64,000 nucleotides of DNA from Gilliamella sp. ESL0405 (GCF_019469205.1 NZ_CP048265.1:2046001-2110000), one strand, 5' to 3'; numbered from the stretch's first letter, positions 14,981 through 24,785 are shown. The notes: generated by a model not told the origin, from the letters alone. Translations and numbers: made by a program.

Positions 14981-17059
14981 TTATTCACTTTCAATTGGTC
15001 CATCAAGTGGTAGAAAACCCCTTAATGACTTATTTGCCTCTATTTCAGGATAGTTAGGCGCCAAATCAAGAAGCATTTCTACAGCTTCATCTAAAAAAGG
15101 ATCGGGCTTTTTATAATCCTTAGGTAAATCACTTAATTTAGCAATCGGCTTGAGACCTTCACGACTTAATCGCTCATTCATGCGTTTCAAATCACGATCT
15201 TCATCTCTTTTTTGCTCGGTTTCCCGTTCTTTTCTATTTAAGGAAACGATATATTGACGATCTTTTTTATCATTCAATCGTTTAATATCTTCCTCGATAT
15301 AGATAAACTCAGGATTCTTTTTAATACGAGCAATATGCTTCGATTTTAATTCCGGCAACAATGGTTTAATATTAGCAACCGTTAAATAATCTGCTGACGC
15401 AATTTTATCCCATGGCAATGCATTATCTAAATAACGCTCACCTGTTTCATCAATATATTTTGATTGAGTCATTTCAATATCGGGATCAACCCCTTTTAGT
15501 TGGGTACTTCCGCCATTGATACGATAGAATTTTTGTACTGTGTACTGAGCGCCACCTAACTCTGGCCAATCCGGATGTAATCGAGCATCAGCCGGATAGG
15601 AGATATTACGAGAAGTCTGTACTGTACCTTTTCCGTAAGTTGTTTCACCAACGATTAAGGCTCGCCCATAATCTTGCATTGCTGCTGAAAAGATCTCAGA
15701 AGCCGATGCACTATAACGGTTGATCATCACAACAATTGGTTTACTAAAGCCAATACCTCGATTTTTGTCATCATAGGTCGTCACTTTTTGCAAATTGTCG
15801 CGAACTTGAACAACTGGCCCAGTGTCGATAAATAGACCGGTTAATTCAATAACTTCGGCTAATGAACCGCCACCGTCATCACGTAAATCAATCACTAGTC
15901 CTTGAAGATTTTCTTGATTGGCAGTGATGAGTAATGATTCAACCTTTTTGGTTAAACCAATGTAGAAACTTGGTATTTCAAGCACACCAACTTTACCGCG
16001 TTCATTATTAATGATCTTTAATTTAGCTTCACGATCTTCAAAATGAATTTTATCACGAGTGATCTCAACAACTTTAGGTTTACCATTATTGTCTGCCGGT
16101 AAAATTTCTAATTTAACTACAGTGCCTTTAGGACCACGAATTTTATCTACAATGTCATCTAAACGCCAACCAACGACATCTTCGATAGGCGAATTACTTT
16201 GACCAACGCCAATAATTTTATCACCGACAGCGAGTGATTTGCTTTTTTCAGCTGGACCACCAGATACAAATGACATAATCTCAGTATAATCATCTTTTTG
16301 ACCCAATGTCGCCCCTATTCCTTCAAGAGATAAGCTCATATCAGAGTCAAAATCACGCTTTTTACGTGGTGCTAAATAACTGGTGTGGGGATCAATTTCT
16401 CGAGCAAAGGCATTCATAAAGACTTGAAAGCCATCTTCATTATTCGATTGGATGATTGTTTTTATAACACGATTATATCGTTTGGTTAATGCTTCACGGA
16501 TTTGCTCTTCATTTTTTCCGGTCAACGCCAAATTAAGCTCATCGTATTTGACACGTTTGTTCCAATATTCATCAAGCTCGCTTTCAGTTTTCGGCCAGGC
16601 TAAATCTTCACGTTTAAAGTTGATTTCATCTTTAGCAGAAAAGTCCATAGGACGTTTTAATACATCAAGCGCATACTTATAGCGGTTGTAGCGTTTTTGT
16701 AATGAAAGATTATAAATATCATAAGCTGTTTTTAGATCGCCATTGATTAGCTCTTCACCTAACAACTCTTGTCTGCTTCGAAAACTATCAATATCACTTT
16801 GTAAAAATATCGCTTTATTGCTATCTAATAGCTTAAAATAGCGATCAAAGATTTGAGCTGAAAAAGCTCCATTGAGTGCAAAATCACGATAATGTGATTG
16901 TGTAAAAAAGTTCGTCACACGTTTTGCGACAATTTGATGTATATCATCTTGTTTTAAAACAGGAACTTTTTCATAAACTGGCGATGTTGCCTGAACATTT
17001 GGACTTACAACAGATAAAATAAAGCTTAGACTAATAATACCTTTCAATAACTTATTCAT
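14981..17059 (-). CDS. prc: Tail-specific periplasmic protease Prc
   Basis: A protein of 692 aa, close to E. coli Prc (682). An N-terminal signal peptide (MNKLLKGIISLSFILSVVSP...QA), a PDZ domain near residues 245-325, and the Ser-Lys catalytic pair in RYSASASEIFSAAMQDYGRA followed by LIVGETTYGKGTVQT (about 445-480). It degrades proteins with nonpolar C-termini and trims PBP3 and MepS-type hydrolases in the periplasm. It lies 9 bp after proQ, the same pair as in enterobacteria. Confidence 0.97.
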   Translation of the reverse strand: MNKLLKGIISLSFILSVVSPNVQATSPVYEKVPVLKQDDIHQIVAKRVTNFFTQSHYRDFALNGAFSAQIFDRYFKLLDSNKAIFLQSDIDSFRSRQELLGEELINGDLKTAYDIYNLSLQKRYNRYKYALDVLKRPMDFSAKDEINFKREDLAWPKTESELDEYWNKRVKYDELNLALTGKNEEQIREALTKRYNRVIKTIIQSNNEDGFQVFMNAFAREIDPHTSYLAPRKKRDFDSDMSLSLEGIGATLGQKDDYTEIMSFVSGGPAEKSKSLAVGDKIIGVGQSNSPIEDVVGWRLDDIVDKIRGPKGTVVKLEILPADNNGKPKVVEITRDKIHFEDREAKLKIINNERGKVGVLEIPSFYIGLTKKVESLLITANQENLQGLVIDLRDDGGGSLAEVIELTGLFIDTGPVVQVRDNLQKVTTYDDKNRGIGFSKPIVVMINRYSASASEIFSAAMQDYGRALIVGETTYGKGTVQTSRNISYPADARLHPDWPELGGAQYTVQKFYRINGGSTQLKGVDPDIEMTQSKYIDETGERYLDNALPWDKIASADYLTVANIKPLLPELKSKHIARIKKNPEFIYIEEDIKRLNDKKDRQYIVSLNRKERETEQKRDEDRDLKRMNERLSREGLKPIAKLSDLPKDYKKPDPFLDEAVEMLLDLAPNYPEIEANKSLRGFLPLDGPIESE

Positions 17060-17068
17060 TCAAATTCT

Positions 17069-17605
17069 CTACTTAGTAATGATATGTTCTGGTTTAACAG
17101 TTAACTCCATACCAGACCCAACTTTAACTTTGATATGTTCTTTCTCTAACTTAATAATCTGCCCTTTTACAGGTTTGTTACCCAAAGATAATTTAACAAA
17201 ATCACCGATTTTTAAAGTTCTCGGTTTTTTGACAGGTGCTTTAGATGACTTACGTTTCTCTTTAGCTCGAGCTTTCGCTTTATCTTTGCTCTCTTTTAAC
17301 TGTTGCTGCGCATGTTCCATCTGTTCTTTGGTGATAATGTCATTATTGTTTCCGTCCAAATCAACACGATATTCACCTTCTTTAATACAGTATAGATAAC
17401 GCCAGCTCATGGTATAAGCACGCAAAGCTACACGTAATTTGGTTTTGCTTAAAAGTTCATTGCTATCAATTTGAGAAAGGATATCTTGGAAAATTCCAAT
17501 CTTTAATGGTTTGGCTTCCCCTTCAATTGTAAAACAATTTGGAAACTGTTGGGCTAAATAAGCAATAATCTCTTTACTATTTGTTAATTGAAACTGATTT
17601 TCCAT
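17069..17605 (-). CDS. proQ: RNA chaperone ProQ
   Basis: A protein of 178 aa from the ATG at 17605 (MENQFQLTNSKEIIAYLAQQ), chosen because E. coli ProQ starts at the equivalent MENQ. An in-frame ATG 12 bp upstream is possible. N-terminal FinO/ProQ RNA-binding domain (1-115), a lysine/arginine-rich linker (KDKAKARAKEKRKSSKAPVK), and a C-terminal Tudor-like domain ending VKPEHIITK. The linker is shorter than in E. coli (232 aa). It binds structured sRNAs and mRNA 3' ends, which is relevant to the sRNA candidate at 43678. Confidence 0.95.
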   Translation of the reverse strand: MENQFQLTNSKEIIAYLAQQFPNCFTIEGEAKPLKIGIFQDILSQIDSNELLSKTKLRVALRAYTMSWRYLYCIKEGEYRVDLDGNNNDIITKEQMEHAQQQLKESKDKAKARAKEKRKSSKAPVKKPRTLKIGDFVKLSLGNKPVKGQIIKLEKEHIKVKVGSGMELTVKPEHIITK

Positions 17606-17668
17606 TAGTAATTCCATAGCATCTAAATTTCAGTGACGTTAAAGTATATATCAGCTTATACAATAACA

Positions 17669-18025
17669 CTAACTATCTTTTTTGTGTTTGTTAATAAATG
17701 ACATAAAATCTTTAATACCATTGCGCATTAACCACGCAGAAACAATTGCTTGCTCATCAGTAGATAATTGTTCAAAAGCCGTGATCCAAAGTTGTAAGGG
17801 TTCAATCGGTGAAACTAAATATGAGGCACTTACTTCTTCAATAGATAACGCTTTTTTAACCTCAACAGAAAAACTACTAATATGGTATTCCAGTGCTTTA
17901 CCACGTACTCCAGCACGTTTACGGGCAGTCCACTTTTCAGCTCTTGCTTTTCGATTGATACCTTGTATCGTTGACGGCATCCCTGCAATGCTTAATAGCT
18001 CTTTCGATGAGAACCACTCTTTCAT
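17669..18025 (-). CDS. Mu-type repressor/transposase N-terminal DNA-binding protein
   Basis: A protein of 118 aa from the ATG at 18025, preferred over the ATG at 18052 because AGGA precedes it by 9 bp and the protein then begins with the family motif MKEWFSSKELLSIAGMPSTI. Residues 2-66 resemble the winged-helix Mu DNA-binding domain shared by Mu repressor c and MuA. The C-terminal part (ITAFEQLSTDEQAIVSAWLM) is unassigned. It is divergent from a Ner-like gene, as c and ner are in phage Mu, but no transposase or phage genes follow. Either a domesticated switch or a prophage remnant. Confidence 0.75.
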   Translation of the reverse strand: MKEWFSSKELLSIAGMPSTIQGINRKARAEKWTARKRAGVRGKALEYHISSFSVEVKKALSIEEVSASYLVSPIEPLQLWITAFEQLSTDEQAIVSAWLMRNGIKDFMSFINKHKKDS

Positions 18026-18203
18026 TTTAATAATCCTACATTTAAGAAACAAGAAAAAAGTTATAGAAATTAAATAAACTTTGATACAATATTAAGAAAC
18101 AAATTTTTACTGTAACTAAAGTTAAATTATAAACTTACTGGTTTTAATAACAGGAAAGAATAACATAGATATTAAAGGTTATAAACTAAGAAGGAATAAA
18201 AAA
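18026..18203. promoter_or_regulatory. Divergent promoter region with duplicated operator-like motifs
   Basis: TTAAGAAACAA occurs at 18042-18052 and again at 18092-18102, exactly 50 bp apart. TTATAAACT occurs at 18128-18136 and 18179-18187, 51 bp apart. Evenly spaced direct repeats between two divergent DNA-binding protein genes are what cross-regulating operators look like. Which protein binds which repeat is not determinable from sequence. Confidence 0.5.
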
Positions 18204-18485
18204 ATGGAAATTAACTTGAAGGACTGGCATAAAGCAGATATTATCGCTGCATTGAAAAAGAATGGCACAACACTTGCAGCACTATCACGCCAATCAGGAT
18301 TAAGCTCATCGACATTAAGTAATACGTTAGTTAGGCCATGGACAAAAGGTGAAAAAATTATAGCGGATGCTTTGAATGTTAAACCTTCAGAAATCTGGCC
18401 AAGTCGTTATATTAATCCATCTACCCAAAAACCGATCAAGCGTGTATTAAGAAAAAAAAATAATTTAAAAAAGATTCACAACTAA
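18204..18485 (+). CDS. Ner/Nlp-family helix-turn-helix regulator
   Basis: A protein of 93 aa beginning MEINLKDWHKADIIAALKKN. The DWH-ADI-AAL-K-G-T start, the helix-turn-helix GTTLAALSRQSGLSSSTLSN (residues 21-40) and the following RPWTKGEKIIADALNVKPSEIWPSRY are typical of the Mu Ner and chromosomal Nlp (SfsB) family. AGAAGGAAT upstream is a good ribosome site. It pairs divergently with the Mu-type repressor gene. The lysine-rich tail (KRVLRKKNNLKKIHN) may aid DNA binding. Confidence 0.88.
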   Translation: MEINLKDWHKADIIAALKKNGTTLAALSRQSGLSSSTLSNTLVRPWTKGEKIIADALNVKPSEIWPSRYINPSTQKPIKRVLRKKNNLKKIHN

Positions 18486-18518
18486 AATAACAAACAGATT
18501 TATCAACTCAATATCAAC

Positions 18519-18558
18519 ATATGGAAACATAGAGAAATTAATATCAATGTTTCCATAT
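18519..18558. other. 12-bp perfect inverted repeat after the Ner-like gene
   Basis: ATATGGAAACAT (18519-18530) pairs with ATGTTTCCATAT (18547-18558) across a 16-base loop. It starts about 35 bp after the Ner-like stop codon but lacks a following T-run, so it is a poor terminator. It could instead be a processing site or operator. Confidence 0.5.
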
Positions 18559-18697
18559 TTCGCCAATTCACCTTCACTGTCCCAAATCGATCTTATTTTA
18601 GAACGATACTTTTAACGCTATCTTGAACGATATCAAACATATGCTATTATCATTGGCTTCAATCAAGACTAATTTATTATGTAAGGGCTGTAACACA

Positions 18698-19060
18698 ATG
18701 AAAAAAGTATCCAAAATTCTTATCGTTTTATGTTCACTTGTTGCATTATCTGCTTGTACTCAGAAAAATTTTTCTGAGCAAGGCACGCCATTGAGCCAAC
18801 AAAAAGTCAATAAAATTATTGAGGGCTCGACTACTGAAATTCAACTATTGTCGCTTTTTGGTGAGCCAACCACCAAAGTAGCGCTTAAAAACAATGAAAC
18901 CCAGTATACCTATGTGTATAGCAAAAAAAGTTCAACCAGTCACCCTATTATTGGCGAAACACAGTACGATATTTTAGAAGGAAAACTTGATGTTATCACT
19001 TCAAATGGTATGGTAATTTGGTTTAATTATAATGAGAATATCAAACAGAAAAAATGGTAA
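18698..19060 (+). CDS. Small outer-membrane-type lipoprotein, BamE/SmpA-like fold possible
   Basis: A protein of 120 aa from the ATG at 18698, chosen because it begins a lipoprotein signal peptide MKKVSKILIVLCSLVALSAC with lipobox LSAC and a GGG ribosome site. An upstream in-frame ATG at 18623 would bury the signal. The body (KVNKIIEGSTTEIQLLSLFG, then EPTTKV) has the start-of-domain pattern of the SmpA/BamE fold, suggesting an envelope role, but this is a weak similarity. It stands alone between the Ner-like gene and rnpB. Confidence 0.8.
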   Translation: MKKVSKILIVLCSLVALSACTQKNFSEQGTPLSQQKVNKIIEGSTTEIQLLSLFGEPTTKVALKNNETQYTYVYSKKSSTSHPIIGETQYDILEGKLDVITSNGMVIWFNYNENIKQKKW

Positions 19061-19228
19061 TCAGTCTTTAACCTCAATTTGCTAGCACATAACTAAATTG
19101 TGCTGGCAACATACCTGACCCAATTCATTTAGCTCAAAACGTTTTCAAACGTCTATACTTTATCCGTCTATCGTTTAAACAGTCAGACAACACTGGACAA
19201 AATTACACTTTCAGTTATACTCGTTTGC

Positions 19229-19617
19229 GAAATTAACCAGACAATCGCTGCTTTGTTGTTGTCCTTTGTAAAAGGGAGACAAACAGAGGGGAGGAAAGTC
19301 CGGGCTCCATAGGGCAGAGTGCCAGGTAACGCCTGGGGGGTGTTGGCGAGAGCGAACATTCACGACTAGTGCAACAGAGAGTATACCGCCGATGGCTTAT
19401 TATATAAGATCAGGTAAGGGTGAAAGGGTGTGGTAAGAGCACACCGCGCAACTGGTAACAGTTGTGGCACGGTAAACTCCACTCGGAGCAAGGTCAAATA
19501 GGGATTCATTGGCGCGGCCCGCGTTGAATCCGGGTAGACTGCTTGAGCTAATGCGTGAGTATTAGCCTAGAGGAATGATTGTCCACGACAGAACCCGGCT
19601 TATCGGTTAATTTCACC
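19229..19617 (+). ncRNA. rnpB: RNase P RNA (M1 RNA, type A)
   Basis: All conserved blocks are visible: GAGGAAAGTCCGGGCTCCAT near the 5' end, AGGGCAG, GCCAGGTAACGCCTGGGGGG, CAACAGAGAG, GATCAGGTAAGGGTGAAAGG, GGTAACAGTTG, ACTC, GAGCAAGGTCAAATAG, and the 3' end CCACGACAGAACCCGGCTTA followed by TCGGTTAATTTCACCT, which pairs with GAAATTAACC at the start. Length is about 389 nt, close to E. coli. It is the catalytic RNA that matures tRNA 5' ends. Confidence 0.98.
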
Positions 19618-19619
19618 TT

Positions 19620-20318
19620 TTACTTTTTGCTCGCCTCGTTTGCTATACTCTTAGCTTTCTTTTTGTTATTTAACCAGCGCTTAACTGCCAGTGCGATTGA
19701 GAAGATAAGGCCAATAACTAATAAAAACACCGGTATTAACATCAGTAAAGACATAATTTGTTTTTCATAGGCTTTAAATACTGGCGATAGACCAAATAAA
19801 TAACCTAAGGTAACAATCAAAAATATCCATAAAGTTGCACTAATCCAATTATAGATATGGAACTTTTTGCTATGTAAACCCGATAGACCCGCCATCATAG
19901 GTAAGATTGTACGAACAAAAGCGATAAAGCGACCAATAAATAGCGCTTGTAAACCATATTTATGGAATAGTACTTCTGATTTTTTGTGGTATTTTTCCGG
20001 GATATGTGCCATCCAATTTTGCACAACTTTAGTATTACCTAGCCACAAACCTTGAATATAACCCAGCCAGGTACCTAATGCCGCTCCGGCAATCAAAATC
20101 AAGTTAATCAATCCAAAGTGAAAGACATTTTGACTAATTAATACACCGGTCAAGAATAATAAACTGTCACCCGGTAAAAACGCAGCCGGTAATACCCCAT
20201 TTTCTAATAAAATGATGATAAATAGCATGCCATATAATATCCATAACACATTTGGATTTGAAAGCGTTGCTATATCCATGTTAACAAATGCTTGATAAAG
20301 AGTAATGATTGTATCCAT
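19620..20318 (-). CDS. yqjA: DedA-family membrane protein, YqjA/YghB type
   Basis: A protein of 232 aa that aligns along its length with E. coli YqjA, including ENGVLPAAFLPGDSLLFLTG (about 40-59), YIQGLWLGNTKVVQNWMAHI and the DedA motif GRFIAFVRTILPMMAGLSGL (about 138-157). DedA proteins are multi-span inner-membrane transporters needed for membrane homeostasis and recently linked to undecaprenyl-phosphate recycling in relatives. Its 3' end faces rnpB only 2 bp away, so the two transcripts converge. Confidence 0.88.
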   Translation of the reverse strand: MDTIITLYQAFVNMDIATLSNPNVLWILYGMLFIIILLENGVLPAAFLPGDSLLFLTGVLISQNVFHFGLINLILIAGAALGTWLGYIQGLWLGNTKVVQNWMAHIPEKYHKKSEVLFHKYGLQALFIGRFIAFVRTILPMMAGLSGLHSKKFHIYNWISATLWIFLIVTLGYLFGLSPVFKAYEKQIMSLLMLIPVFLLVIGLIFSIALAVKRWLNNKKKAKSIANEASKK

Positions 20319-20347
20319 CTATTTTAAATTCTCATTATGTTAAGTTA

Positions 20348-21805
20348 TTAGCGGTTAACAGTACCACCGACGGTTAAATTATCGACTTTTAAAGTGGGTT
20401 GCCCAACACCAACCGGTACGCTTTGCCCGGCTTTACCACAAACACCGACACCTGAATCTAATTGCAAATCATTGCCGACCATTGAAATTTGTTGCATGGT
20501 TTCAATTCCGGAACCAATCAGCGTTGCCCCTTTAACTGGAGTGGTTATTTTTCCTTTTTCAATCAAATAGGCTTCGGAAGTTGAAAAGACAAACTTACCA
20601 GATGTAATATCCACTTGTCCACCAGCAAAATTAGGCGCATAAAGCCCGTAATCAACACTACTGATGATTTCATCAAAAGTCGAATCGCCCGGCAGCATAT
20701 AAGTATTAGTCATTCTTGGCATAGGTAAACAAGCATAACTTTCCCGGCGTCCATTACCTGTTGAACGAGCATTCATTAATTTGGCATTGAGTTTATCAAA
20801 TAAGTAACCTTTTAAAATGCCGTTTTCAATTAACACTGTTTTTTGGCTTTGTGTGCCTTCGTCATCTATCGAAAGCGAACCACGACGATGATCAATCGTC
20901 CCATCATCAACAATGGTGCAGAGTGTTGAAGTGACTTGTTCACCAATTTTGCCGGAAAATACTGACGTATTTTTTCGGTTAAAGTCCCCTTCCAGTCCAT
21001 GCCCTACTGCTTCGTGTAACAATACGCCTGGCCAGCCTGCACCTAACACAACAGGCATAGCGCCAGCCGGCGCATCTTTAGCTGACAAAGCCACTAACGC
21101 TTGGCGAACAGCTTCGCGGGTATAACTATCGACATAGCTATCACCTGTCTGAGGGTTTTTCGTCAGAAAATAGTCATAACCAAAGCGCCCACCGCCACCA
21201 CTTGAGCCATGCTCACGTTTACCTGCTTGCTCAACAATTACAGAAACAGATAATCGCACTAATGGTCTGATATCAGCACACAATGTACCGTCGGTTGCGG
21301 CAATTAAGATATCTTCATAACTACCGGTCAAACTAGCCGAAACTTCAATAACTCTAGGATCAATTGAGCGTGCTAGTTGATCAACTTGTCTCAATATTGC
21401 CACTTTCTGTTCTTGAGAAAACGAGTTGATCGGGTTAATGGATTGATACTTTGCGACAATGTCAGCAGATTTAAATGGCGTAACAGCAACAGGGGTTTGT
21501 TGTTTAGTTATTGAGTTTGCCGCTGAGACACTTTGTTCTAAACGATCTAAAGTGAGCTGATCGGTATAAGCAAATCCTGTTTTTTCACCAACAATAGCTC
21601 GAACACCCACACCTTGATCCCGATGAAAAGAAGCACTTTTAATAATACGATCTTCGAGCGACCAACTTTCGTAATAGCCGGATAAAAAGTATAAATCACC
21701 AAAATCAATTTGCCTTGCACTTAACATATCAAGTAAATGCATAAGATCTTTCTGGCTTAGGTTATTAAGATTGAGTAACCTTTCACTCACTTGGTTGACT
21801 ATCAT
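20348..21805 (-). CDS. tldD: Metalloprotease TldD
   Basis: A protein of 485 aa, normal for TldD (481 in E. coli). The zinc-binding HEXXXH-type motif is in [20 protein letters not shown] (about residues 262-281). A glycine-rich C-terminal domain [20 protein letters not shown] follows. With TldE it forms a heterodimeric protease that degrades unfolded peptides and matures some peptide antibiotics such as microcins. tldE is not in the window. It follows rng as in the enterobacterial mreBCD-rng-tldD region, without yhdP between. Confidence 0.97.
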   Translation of the reverse strand: MIVNQVSERLLNLNNLSQKDLMHLLDMLSARQIDFGDLYFLSGYYESWSLEDRIIKSASFHRDQGVGVRAIVGEKTGFAYTDQLTLDRLEQSVSAANSITKQQTPVAVTPFKSADIVAKYQSINPINSFSQEQKVAILRQVDQLARSIDPRVIEVSASLTGSYEDILIAATDGTLCADIRPLVRLSVSVIVEQAGKREHGSSGGGGRFGYDYFLTKNPQTGDSYVDSYTREAVRQALVALSAKDAPAGAMPVVLGAGWPGVLLHEAVGHGLEGDFNRKNTSVFSGKIGEQVTSTLCTIVDDGTIDHRRGSLSIDDEGTQSQKTVLIENGILKGYLFDKLNAKLMNARSTGNGRRESYACLPMPRMTNTYMLPGDSTFDEIISSVDYGLYAPNFAGGQVDITSGKFVFSTSEAYLIEKGKITTPVKGATLIGSGIETMQQISMVGNDLQLDSGVGVCGKAGQSVPVGVGQPTLKVDNLTVGGTVNR

Positions 21806-21864
21806 AAATTCCTTAATTTCTATATTGCCTACTATTTATACTGTTATCCGAAGATTTCGTACAT

Positions 21865-21905
21865 TTTTTACTAAAACGTATAGTATTTCTGAAACTTCTT
21901 GTCAA
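21865..21905 (-). repeat. Dispersed 42-bp repeat, copy 3
   Basis: On the minus strand TTGACAAGAAGTTTCAGAAA, then TACTAT and ACGTTTTAGTAAAAA. It begins 5 bp after the rng stop codon, in the rng-tldD gap. The plus-strand frame across it reads TKTYSISETS, nearly the same peptide as the C-terminus of the MFS gene at 40880, showing the two copies share sequence and frame. Confidence 0.75.
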
Positions 21906-21909
21906 AAAA

Positions 21910-23385
21910 TTACATCAACACTACATCATATTGCTCTTGAATATAGAGCGGCTCAACTTTAACTTCGACACGTTTGCCAACGAAAACTTCAACCTCGGCA
22001 AGCGCATGCGACTCATCATTGGTTAATGCGTTAGCCACTGCTGCTGATGCATAGACCAAAAAGTATTCGGAGCGGTGCGCTTTGTATATACGAACTATTT
22101 CACGTAAAATTTCGTTACAAATAGTTTCAACCGATTTCACAATCCCGCGCCCCTTACACGCCGGACACTGTTCACACAGAATATGCCCAATGCTCTCTCG
22201 GGTACGTTTTCGGGTCATTTCAACCAACCCTAATGCTGAAAACGAGTTAACCGTTGTTCTGGCACGGTCTTTAGCTAAAAAGTCTTGTAGCGATTGCAAT
22301 ACTCGTTCTCGGTGGATGGCTTCTTGCATATCAATAAAATCGATAATGATAATACCACCTAAGTTACGTAAACGTAACTGTCTGGCAATGGCAATCGTTG
22401 CTTCAATGTTAGTATTGAAGATCGTTTCTTCTAAATTTCGATGACCAACAAATGCACCTGTATTAATATCAATTGTGGTCATCGCTTCGGTTTGATCAAT
22501 AATCAAATAACCGCCCGATTTCAATTTAACTTTACGATCAAGGGCTCGCTGAATCTCGTTTTCCGTGTCATAAAGATCGAAAATTGGAATATTGCCGCGA
22601 TAGTGCGATAGTTTATCGGTAACTTCGGGCATAAATTCTTGGGTGAATTCGAGTAATAGATCATAAGTTTGCTTTGAATCCACTAAAATTCGTTCAATCG
22701 GATCACCAACAAAATCACGCAATACCCGCTGGGACAGGGCTAATTCGCCATAAACTAGGTTTTTACTGGTTGGGCGAGCCATGCGTTCTTGAATTTTTTT
22801 CCATAAGCGTTTTAAAAAGTTGGCGTCTTGTTCAAGCTCATGAGCATGTGCACCTTCAGCAGCCGTTCTGACGATGAAACCACCGTCATCTGTCACATAC
22901 TGCTCAACGATTTTTTTAAGCCTTTCTCGCTCTTCTTCACTTTCAATACGTTGCGAAGTTGCTACATGGGCAGAATTTGGTCCCGGCATAAGAACTAAAT
23001 AGCGGGAAGGCAAGGTAATATCGGTTGTCAACCTTGCGCCTTTGGTACCTAATGGATCTTTGACTACTTGTACCATTAAGTCTTGACCTTGACGCACCAG
23101 CTCTGAAATATCTTTCACCTGAAACTGTTCTTGTTCAGTATCTGATACACATTCAGTATGCGGCATGATATCTGAGGCATGTAAAAAAGCCGCTTTTTCT
23201 AAGCCAATATCAACAAATGCAGCTTGCATTCCCGGTAAAATACGAATCACTTTACCTTTGTAAATATTACCGACGATCCCTCGTCTTGATTCACGATCAA
23301 CGTGGATCTCTTGTAATACGCCATCTTCGATGTAAGCAACACGAGTCTCCGACGGCGTGACATTCATCAATAGTTCAACAGACAT
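21910..23385 (-). CDS. rng: Ribonuclease G
   Basis: A protein of 491 aa, RNase G size (489 in E. coli) rather than RNase E. An N-terminal S1 domain (about 36-120), a catalytic region with IDINTGAFVGHRNLEETIFN (about 303-322) and GGIIIIDFIDM (about 345-355), and the zinc-link CEQCPACKGRG near 405-415. It matures the 5' end of 16S rRNA and trims mRNAs. It lies 11 bp after mreD and is probably part of the mre transcript. Confidence 0.97.
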   Translation of the reverse strand: MSVELLMNVTPSETRVAYIEDGVLQEIHVDRESRRGIVGNIYKGKVIRILPGMQAAFVDIGLEKAAFLHASDIMPHTECVSDTEQEQFQVKDISELVRQGQDLMVQVVKDPLGTKGARLTTDITLPSRYLVLMPGPNSAHVATSQRIESEEERERLKKIVEQYVTDDGGFIVRTAAEGAHAHELEQDANFLKRLWKKIQERMARPTSKNLVYGELALSQRVLRDFVGDPIERILVDSKQTYDLLLEFTQEFMPEVTDKLSHYRGNIPIFDLYDTENEIQRALDRKVKLKSGGYLIIDQTEAMTTIDINTGAFVGHRNLEETIFNTNIEATIAIARQLRLRNLGGIIIIDFIDMQEAIHRERVLQSLQDFLAKDRARTTVNSFSALGLVEMTRKRTRESIGHILCEQCPACKGRGIVKSVETICNEILREIVRIYKAHRSEYFLVYASAAVANALTNDESHALAEVEVFVGKRVEVKVEPLYIQEQYDVVLM

Positions 23386-23396
23386 AAAGATTCCTT

Positions 23397-23882
23397 TTAA
23401 TTGATATTAAAGCTCCGTTCTATGAGTCGTAACATTAAATAAACAAATATCCATAATGCTCCATCAACACAACTAGAGAGTAAAATCAAAGGCGAAATCG
23501 TTATAGTGTGATAAATGACAACTTGGAATAAAAATATCAATAAATTATAACATAGTGATACGCCAAATATCACAATCGACTGTTGCCATAGTGCTAAATT
23601 GCGTATCAATTGAAACCTAAACATTAATAAATAAGCGATAATTGAAAAAATAAAAGCATGCACACCCAGTATTGAGCCGGAACAAAGATCCATAATGGCA
23701 CCCAAAACAAAAGCCGTCCCCATACCAATTCGATGCGTAACCATAATGAGCCAATAAGCTAATACAAGTATCAATAAATGTGGTTTAAACATGTCATAAG
23801 CTGGTGGCCATGGGATGATTTGCAGGCACAAACCAATAAATAACGTTATCCAAATTATGACTATTTTATTATGACCCCTCAT
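23397..23882 (-). CDS. mreD: Rod-shape protein MreD
   Basis: A protein of 161 aa with five to six hydrophobic segments and the family stretch PAYDMFKPHLLILVLAYWLI. MreD is an inner-membrane member of the elongasome linking MreBC to peptidoglycan synthases. Its start overlaps the 3' end of mreC by 14 bp, so translation is coupled. Confidence 0.95.
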   Translation of the reverse strand: MRGHNKIVIIWITLFIGLCLQIIPWPPAYDMFKPHLLILVLAYWLIMVTHRIGMGTAFVLGAIMDLCSGSILGVHAFIFSIIAYLLMFRFQLIRNLALWQQSIVIFGVSLCYNLLIFLFQVVIYHTITISPLILLSSCVDGALWIFVYLMLRLIERSFNIN

Positions 23883-24711
23883 GTGTTGCTCCTTGATCTC
23901 CCCATAATAATAGTAGATAACGTAAACGTTTTATATCAGCTGTAGGCGTTGCAGAGATAATGGGGGTTGAATCACTAATATCAAGCTTAACTGAACTGAC
24001 TACCGCCACCGGATAACCTTCTGGGAAGCGCCCATCTAAACCGGAAGTCACTAAAACATCTCCCACCTTAATATCGACATTGTTAGGTAAAAAATCGAGG
24101 GTTAGATCATTACTACACCCATTTCCTACTGCAACCATTGAAATATCATTTCTTAATACCTGTACTGGTATTGCATGTTGATAGTCACAAACTAAAATAG
24201 CCCGACTGGTGTTTTGTGCAGTCTCATAGATTTGACCCACAATGCCCTTTTCATCAACTACCGGTTGCCCAACATAAACACCGTTATCTTTACCTTTATT
24301 GATAACGACTTGATACACGTAAGGATCGGTATCAGTCAATAATACTTGTGCCGCCATTTTATGTTCATCATGGCGTAACGGGGAATCAAGCAAGCCTCTT
24401 AACCGATCATTTTCATGTTTCAAATGCTCCAATAATAGGAGTTCGCTTTTTTGTTGCATTAATGTTTGGTGCAATTTTTCGTTTTCATTAACCAATGTGT
24501 CACGTGTTTTGGACATTTCATATAGCAGATCAAACGATGATTTAGGCGCATTTGAAATATAATAAAGTGGTGAAATTAACGTATCTAAATAATAACGAAT
24601 CTGTTTGAAAGGTCGATAATTTGAATCTACTACAATTAGCGTTAAGGCTAACGCAAGTGAAATAAATAACTGTACACTAAGAGGTGAACGTTTAGAAAAA
24701 AGTAATTTCAT
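23869..24711 (-). CDS. mreC: Rod-shape protein MreC
   Basis: A protein of 280 aa, shorter than E. coli MreC (367), with one N-terminal membrane segment (about 13-31), a coiled coil (about 65-105, KTRDTLVNENEKLHQTLMQQ) and the twin beta-barrel periplasmic domain (GQIYETAQNTSRAILVCDYQ region). It scaffolds the elongasome in the periplasm. The proline/glutamine-rich tail of E. coli MreC is absent. Confidence 0.95.
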   Translation of the reverse strand: MKLLFSKRSPLSVQLFISLALALTLIVVDSNYRPFKQIRYYLDTLISPLYYISNAPKSSFDLLYEMSKTRDTLVNENEKLHQTLMQQKSELLLLEHLKHENDRLRGLLDSPLRHDEHKMAAQVLLTDTDPYVYQVVINKGKDNGVYVGQPVVDEKGIVGQIYETAQNTSRAILVCDYQHAIPVQVLRNDISMVAVGNGCSNDLTLDFLPNNVDIKVGDVLVTSGLDGRFPEGYPVAVVSSVKLDISDSTPIISATPTADIKRLRYLLLLWGDQGATHEGS

Positions 24712-24764
24712 TGTCCGGTATTTACCTGTTATATACTCAAGATCTAATTATTTTAAGATATGAC

Positions 24765-24785
24765 TCCGCCGACAAAGTCGGCGGA
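24765..24785. other. Strong hairpin between mreB and mreC
   Basis: TCCGCCGAC/GTCGGCGGA, 9 bp, with a 3-base loop in the 140-bp mreB-mreC gap. No T-run follows in the minus-strand direction, so it may be a partial terminator or an mRNA stabiliser that makes MreB more abundant than MreCD. Confidence 0.6.
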
